A DNA stretch of 64,000 bases from an uncultured Sunxiuqinia sp. (GTDB taxonomy: Bacteria; Bacteroidota; Bacteroidia; Bacteroidales; Prolixibacteraceae): positions 1 through 64,000 of the forward strand of contig NZ_CANLZV010000002.1 in the NCBI RefSeq assembly GCF_947495665.1, given 5' to 3'. The notes under the pieces were generated by a model. The model did not search any database and was not told where the DNA came from. It saw only the letters and a program-made list of their open reading frames with translations. Numbering within the stretch: position 1 is the stretch's first letter; every line of letters starts with the position of its first letter. Both the position numbers and the translations under genes were made by a program. Shown here piece by piece: positions 60,564 to 64,000 of this stretch.

Positions 60564-62006
60564 ATGAACCAATTCGTTTTAAGTGGTTTAGCAGCGCTTT
60601 CTGCGCTTACTGCCTGTCAGTCTGCGAAGCAAGGCAATGAAGAAAACAAGCCTGCAAAACCAAACATCGTTTACATTTTGGCAGATGATTTGGGCTACGG
60701 AGATTTAAGCTGTTACGGACAGCAGAAATTTCAGACTCCCAACATCGACCGATTGGCCAGCCAGGGGATGCTTTTTACCCAGCACTATTCGGGAACCACC
60801 GTGTGTGCGCCATCTCGTTCCTCTTTGCTTACCGGAATGGACACCGGGCATGCGCCTGTTCGAGGAAATCGGGAAGTCAATCCGGAAGGACAGTATCCCA
60901 TTCCTGAAACCACCTTCACCTTGGCTAAAATGTTGCAGGAAGAAGGATACACCACAGGTGCTTTTGGTAAGTGGGGCTTAGGTTTTCCGGGATCAGAAGG
61001 CGATCCGAATAAGCAAGGATTTGATGTTTTTTATGGATACAACTGCCAACGATTGGGGCATCACTATTATCCGGATCATTTGTGGAGCAACCAGGAAAAA
61101 GTGGTGTTGGAGGAAAATGCCGGACAAGCCAGAGGCGTTTATGCGCCTAACTTGATTCATCAGGAAGCACTTCGCTTTTTAGAGGATAATAAAGAGCAAC
61201 CTTTCTTTATGTATTATCCTTCGATCATTCCACATGCTGAGCTATTTGCTCCAGAAGAATACATGGCCAAATTCAGAGGTAAATTTGATCCGGAACGCAA
61301 TTACAAAGGGGTTGATGGAGGCAAAGGCTTTCGGAAAGGACCTTATGGTTCTCAGCCCGAGTCGCATGCTGCTTTCGCCGCTATGGTAACTTTGCTTGAT
61401 GATCAGGTGGGCGAAATCATGGCTAAGCTGGAAGAACTGGGGCTGGCAGATAACACGCTGGTTATTTTCACTTCAGACAATGGTCCGCATAAAGAAGGTG
61501 GAGCTGATCCGGATTATTTTAAAAGCAATGGCCCGTTAAAAGGGTACAAACGCGATTTATACGAAGGGGGTATTCGGGTGCCGATGATTGCCAGCTGGCC
61601 CGGAAAAATTCAGGCAGGCAGTCAGTCTGATCATGTTTCGGCATTTTGGGATATGCTGCCTACTTTTGCCGATATGGTAGGCCAAAAGGCTCCGGAAAAC
61701 ATTCAGGGAATTTCTCTTCTTCCAACCCTGCTGGGTGAAGATAGTCAGAAAGAGCACGATCATCTTTACTGGGAATTTCATGAAATGGGCGGACGACAAG
61801 CCATTCGCAAAGGCAACTGGAAGTATGTGACTTATCATGTATTTAATGCTGAAAAGCAGACGACTGAATTGTATGATCTGTCAACAGACCTTGGTGAAGA
61901 GGACAATGTTGCGGATCAGCACCCCGACATTGTTGCCGAAATGCAAGCTATTCTGGAGGAAGCACGCGTTCCTTCTGAAGCTTTTCCTTTCGGGCAAAAC
62001 GAATAG
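60564..62006 (+). CDS. Sulfatase (arylsulfatase-type) lipoprotein
   Basis: 480 residues from MNQFVLSGLAA; the first ATG at 60510 lacks a signal peptide fit. The signal ends in a lipobox ALTAC (Cys18), so the protein is probably attached to the outer membrane. Catalytic features are the metal-binding DD (41-42), the sulfatase signature C81-A-P-S-R85 (cysteine converted to formylglycine by an FGE or anSME), and GKWGLG (about 131-136). Residues further on match the S1 sulfatase family. Substrate unknown, probably a sulfated glycan. No SusCD pair is adjacent. Confidence 0.93.
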   Translation: MNQFVLSGLAALSALTACQSAKQGNEENKPAKPNIVYILADDLGYGDLSCYGQQKFQTPNIDRLASQGMLFTQHYSGTTVCAPSRSSLLTGMDTGHAPVRGNREVNPEGQYPIPETTFTLAKMLQEEGYTTGAFGKWGLGFPGSEGDPNKQGFDVFYGYNCQRLGHHYYPDHLWSNQEKVVLEENAGQARGVYAPNLIHQEALRFLEDNKEQPFFMYYPSIIPHAELFAPEEYMAKFRGKFDPERNYKGVDGGKGFRKGPYGSQPESHAAFAAMVTLLDDQVGEIMAKLEELGLADNTLVIFTSDNGPHKEGGADPDYFKSNGPLKGYKRDLYEGGIRVPMIASWPGKIQAGSQSDHVSAFWDMLPTFADMVGQKAPENIQGISLLPTLLGEDSQKEHDHLYWEFHEMGGRQAIRKGNWKYVTYHVFNAEKQTTELYDLSTDLGEEDNVADQHPDIVAEMQAILEEARVPSEAFPFGQNE

Positions 62007-62078
62007 TAAACAAAAGGGACCGTAGCCTTTCAAACATGTTTTTATCTTGAAAGTAGATGCTCCCAAAAATGATACAGT

Positions 62079-62115
62079 AAAGAGCGGTACTTTATAAAGC
62101 CGCTCTTTGCTTTCT
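62079..62115 (+). terminator. Hairpin terminator after the sulfatase gene
   Basis: AAAGAGCGG pairs with CCGCTCTTT around a 12-base loop, followed by GCTTTCTTTG, a moderate T-rich tail. Confidence 0.7.
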
Positions 62116-62152
62116 TTGTTCCAAATAACAATAACGGTTTAAGCTAAAAAGG

Positions 62153-62368
62153 ATGTTAAACAAGAAACAGCGCAAAACACTTCGAAATATGTTAATGGGT
62201 TTGTTGGTGGTTATTTTTCTGGCCTTGGTCATTGCTTTAACTAACCTGATTCCGGGCAACCCGCTTACGGAATACCGCCTGGTTTTAGGACTTAGCTTTA
62301 TTGTTGTTGCAGCCTTGGCGCGCACCATATGTGTCAGTTGCAGAGAGGAATCAGCCCCGGAGCAATAG
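62153..62368 (+). CDS. Small two-helix membrane protein
   Basis: 71 residues with a basic start (MLNKKQRKTLRN) and two hydrophobic helices (about 14-34 and 43-61), then CVSCREESAPEQ. I do not recognise a family. It stands alone between the sulfatase terminator and the AraC-type gene; start codon and length look reasonable. Confidence 0.6.
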   Translation: MLNKKQRKTLRNMLMGLLVVIFLALVIALTNLIPGNPLTEYRLVLGLSFIVVAALARTICVSCREESAPEQ

Positions 62369-62578
62369 CCGGTTATTTTCCTTCATTTTGTGCTCCGATA
62401 AGCTGCTGTTCGAAGCATAATGGGCTTTAAATTCGCCCACCATTTGATCTTTCCCTTTTTTCTTCGCTTTGGCATAAAGCGCTCCGAAATTCATATTCCG
62501 GATTCTTCTAAAACAAATTGCCGTTAAATGCGGTATAAAGAAGTTGAATGAAGACATGCAACCTTTAATACGCGTCAT

Positions 62579-63688
62579 ATGCCAATTTTCATGGATCGCC
62601 ACGATGTATCGGACGAGGTAACCGCTGAAGTTGTTGCCCGCTTACACCAGCAAGATTTAGCTATTCAGAAACAATATGGTTGCCGGGGGTTAACCTATTG
62701 GTTTGATGAGCATCGGAAAATGGCCTTTTGCCTGATTGAAGCTCCTTCTGAACAACACATCATTGATATGCATACCGAGGCGCATGGCGATGTCCCCAAT
62801 CAGATTATAGAAGTAGATGCCGAAGTGGTAGAATCCTTTCTCGGGCGCATTAAAGATCCGGAGAAACCAAAGGATGCGGATTTAAACATTATTGCCGACC
62901 CGGCATTCCGGACGATCATGATCACCGGATTTGATGAAACGTTTATGGACGACAGCCTTTGGATTCATGAAGGGGGAAACCCCATAAACTGCCTGCATTC
63001 GTTTAAGGACATTTTTAGCCGTTTTGAAGGGAACATTGCCCGACAGGAGAGTAATCGGTTCATTGTTTCTTTTAAGTCGGTAGCGCAAGCTGTTTGGTGT
63101 GCCATTGAAGTGCAGAGCCAATTTGAAGCCTGGAGCGATACCGCGAATTGTCCGAAGGCCATGCTAAAAACAGGAATGAGCGTTGGTGTGCCACTAACTG
63201 AGGATAAACCCTTTTTTGAAAAAGCAGTTAAAGCTGCGGAACGGATGTTTTATATTTCCAATGGCCGGATTGTCGTGTCGCACGAGGTAAAGAAGCTGTA
63301 CCGAAGCGAAAAGCTGAATGTCCCGGTTGATGTCACTTTATTTGAAGTGTTAAGCACGGCTGATGAAAAGTTCTTAACCCGGCTAATGAATTACATCGAG
63401 GAAACCTGGCAGAACCCGGATTTGCATGTGGATGACTTGGGACGACATTTGGGTTATAGTCGTTCACAACTGTATCGCCGAATGATCTCGCTGTCGGGCA
63501 TGTCGCCCAATAATTTTGTTCGGGATTACCGGTTAAATAAGGCGCTGGGGCTCATCAACCAGCAGAGCGGAAACATCTCTGAAATTGCTTACGAAACCGG
63601 TTTCAACAGCCCTTCTTACTTTGCCAAGTGCTTCCACAAAAAGTATGGCCTTTCGCCATCCGACTACCAGCAACAGGTAGCAGATTAA
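62579..63688 (+). CDS. DUF4242 and AraC-type transcription regulator
   Basis: 369 residues. Residues about 1-85 form a DUF4242 domain (HDVSDEVTAEVVARLHQQDLA, HTEAHGDVPNQIIEV), a ferredoxin-like fold related to nickel-binding SCO4226-type proteins. The middle (about 100-255) contains a nucleotide cyclase-like segment (HSFKDIFSRFEGNIAR, KTGMSVGVPLTED). The C-terminal AraC HTH (about 265-365) has DLGRHLGYSRSQLYRRM and ISEIAYETGFNSPSYFAKCFHKKYGLSPSDY. It lies upstream of a truncated haemoglobin gene, which it may regulate. Confidence 0.9.
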   Translation: MPIFMDRHDVSDEVTAEVVARLHQQDLAIQKQYGCRGLTYWFDEHRKMAFCLIEAPSEQHIIDMHTEAHGDVPNQIIEVDAEVVESFLGRIKDPEKPKDADLNIIADPAFRTIMITGFDETFMDDSLWIHEGGNPINCLHSFKDIFSRFEGNIARQESNRFIVSFKSVAQAVWCAIEVQSQFEAWSDTANCPKAMLKTGMSVGVPLTEDKPFFEKAVKAAERMFYISNGRIVVSHEVKKLYRSEKLNVPVDVTLFEVLSTADEKFLTRLMNYIEETWQNPDLHVDDLGRHLGYSRSQLYRRMISLSGMSPNNFVRDYRLNKALGLINQQSGNISEIAYETGFNSPSYFAKCFHKKYGLSPSDYQQQVAD

Positions 63689-63773
63689 AGCCCTTTTTTT
63701 ATAAGAAAATAAAAAGACCTAAATGTATTTATATTTGGGTCAAATGTGATAGCCTCGTGGTACTAACCCGTTG

Positions 63774-63796
63774 TACCTTTGAATAAACAGGCCTGT
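63774..63796 (+). promoter_or_regulatory. -7 box and palindrome before the haemoglobin gene
   Basis: TACCTTTG at 63774-63781 is an exact TAnnTTTG box, and a perfect 10-bp palindrome ACAGGCCTGT (63787-63796) lies just downstream, possibly an operator. The -33 region is unclear. Confidence 0.4.
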
Positions 63797-63900
63797 CTGG
63801 TTAATGATATTCATTGCGCATGAGGCTGTTTTATACTGGTTTTGCTTTCGGAAAAGTTCTCCTGTGCAAGCCTAAATAGTAACGCAAATCAAAATAAGTT

Positions 63901-64000
63901 ATGAGTAAAAGTTTGTTTGACCGATTGGGTGGAACCGAAGGAATCACCCGAATTGTTGATGATGCCGTGGAAGCACACATGCACAACCCGGCCATTGCTG
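63901..64000 (+). CDS. Group I truncated haemoglobin (partial, runs off the window)
   Basis: The first 33 residues are visible (MSKSLFDRLGGTEGITRIVDDAVEAH...). The N-terminal LFDRLGGTEGI segment is typical of the trHbN/GlbN group, small haem proteins that bind oxygen or NO and often act in NO detoxification. The haem-ligand histidine lies outside the window. The gene is preceded by the DUF4242-AraC regulator. Confidence 0.85.
   Translation, partial: MSKSLFDRLGGTEGITRIVDDAVEAHMHNPAIA

Overview
The window comes from a Bacteroidota chromosome, most likely Marinilabiliales (Prolixibacteraceae-like). The evidence is a type IX secretion component (PorQ), a complete bat aerotolerance operon, an UpxY-type antiterminator, a Wzi-family protein, the lineage promoter signature (-7 box TAnnTTTG) at many starts, and mostly weak Shine-Dalgarno sites. 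No tRNA or rRNA gene was seen. One structured RNA, the RNase P RNA, is clear.

Layout. 0.2-0.6 kb: a conserved repeat module with an exact 21-bp tandem array. 0.6-6.9 kb (minus): an envelope transport operon (LolA-like protein, two FtsX-type permeases, ATPase, CAP-domain protein, beta-barrel protein), interrupted by a four-helix-bundle (S23-type) gene flanked by inverted repeats. 7-31 kb: mostly housekeeping genes: an oxidoreductase, pfkA, ispH, cmk, porQ, pyk, aroQ, xerD, pckA, an epimerase, PBP1A, two tandem ClC-CBS channels, a membrane LytTR regulator beside a desaturase, a YbaK-type deacylase, glyA and a phosphoesterase. 31.4-32.1 kb: an OsmC-family gene preceded by what looks like a cysteine-codon transcription attenuator. 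32.1-39 kb: an accessory, repeat-rich region with an unrecognised 434-aa gene, a strikingly AT-rich two-gene operon (soluble protein plus four-helix membrane protein), a second copy of the 21-bp array module, a small unrecognised gene, and about 2.5 kb of nested repeats with no convincing gene. 39-47.6 kb: queA, a DUF2027/Smr protein, rnpB, wzi-like, a wecA/mraY-like transferase, upxY-like, vanZ-like, a second phosphoesterase and a small hypothetical. 47.7-57.1 kb (minus): fabI, then moxR-DUF58-(hypothetical)-batA-batB-batC-batD-batE. 57.2-64 kb: truA, iorAB, a sulfatase lipoprotein, a small membrane protein, a DUF4242-AraC protein and the start of a truncated haemoglobin.

How the genes fit together. 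pfkA, pyk and pckA cover the glycolytic/gluconeogenic switch points. The 0.6-6.9 kb cluster reads as one trans-envelope export system. The bat operon is a MoxR/VWA envelope-stress machine. The most novel-looking items are the Cys-codon leader before the OsmC gene, the twin 21-bp arrays kept in perfect register, the AT-rich two-gene operon as a candidate defence or toxin-like pair, and the four-helix-bundle cassette inserted into an operon.
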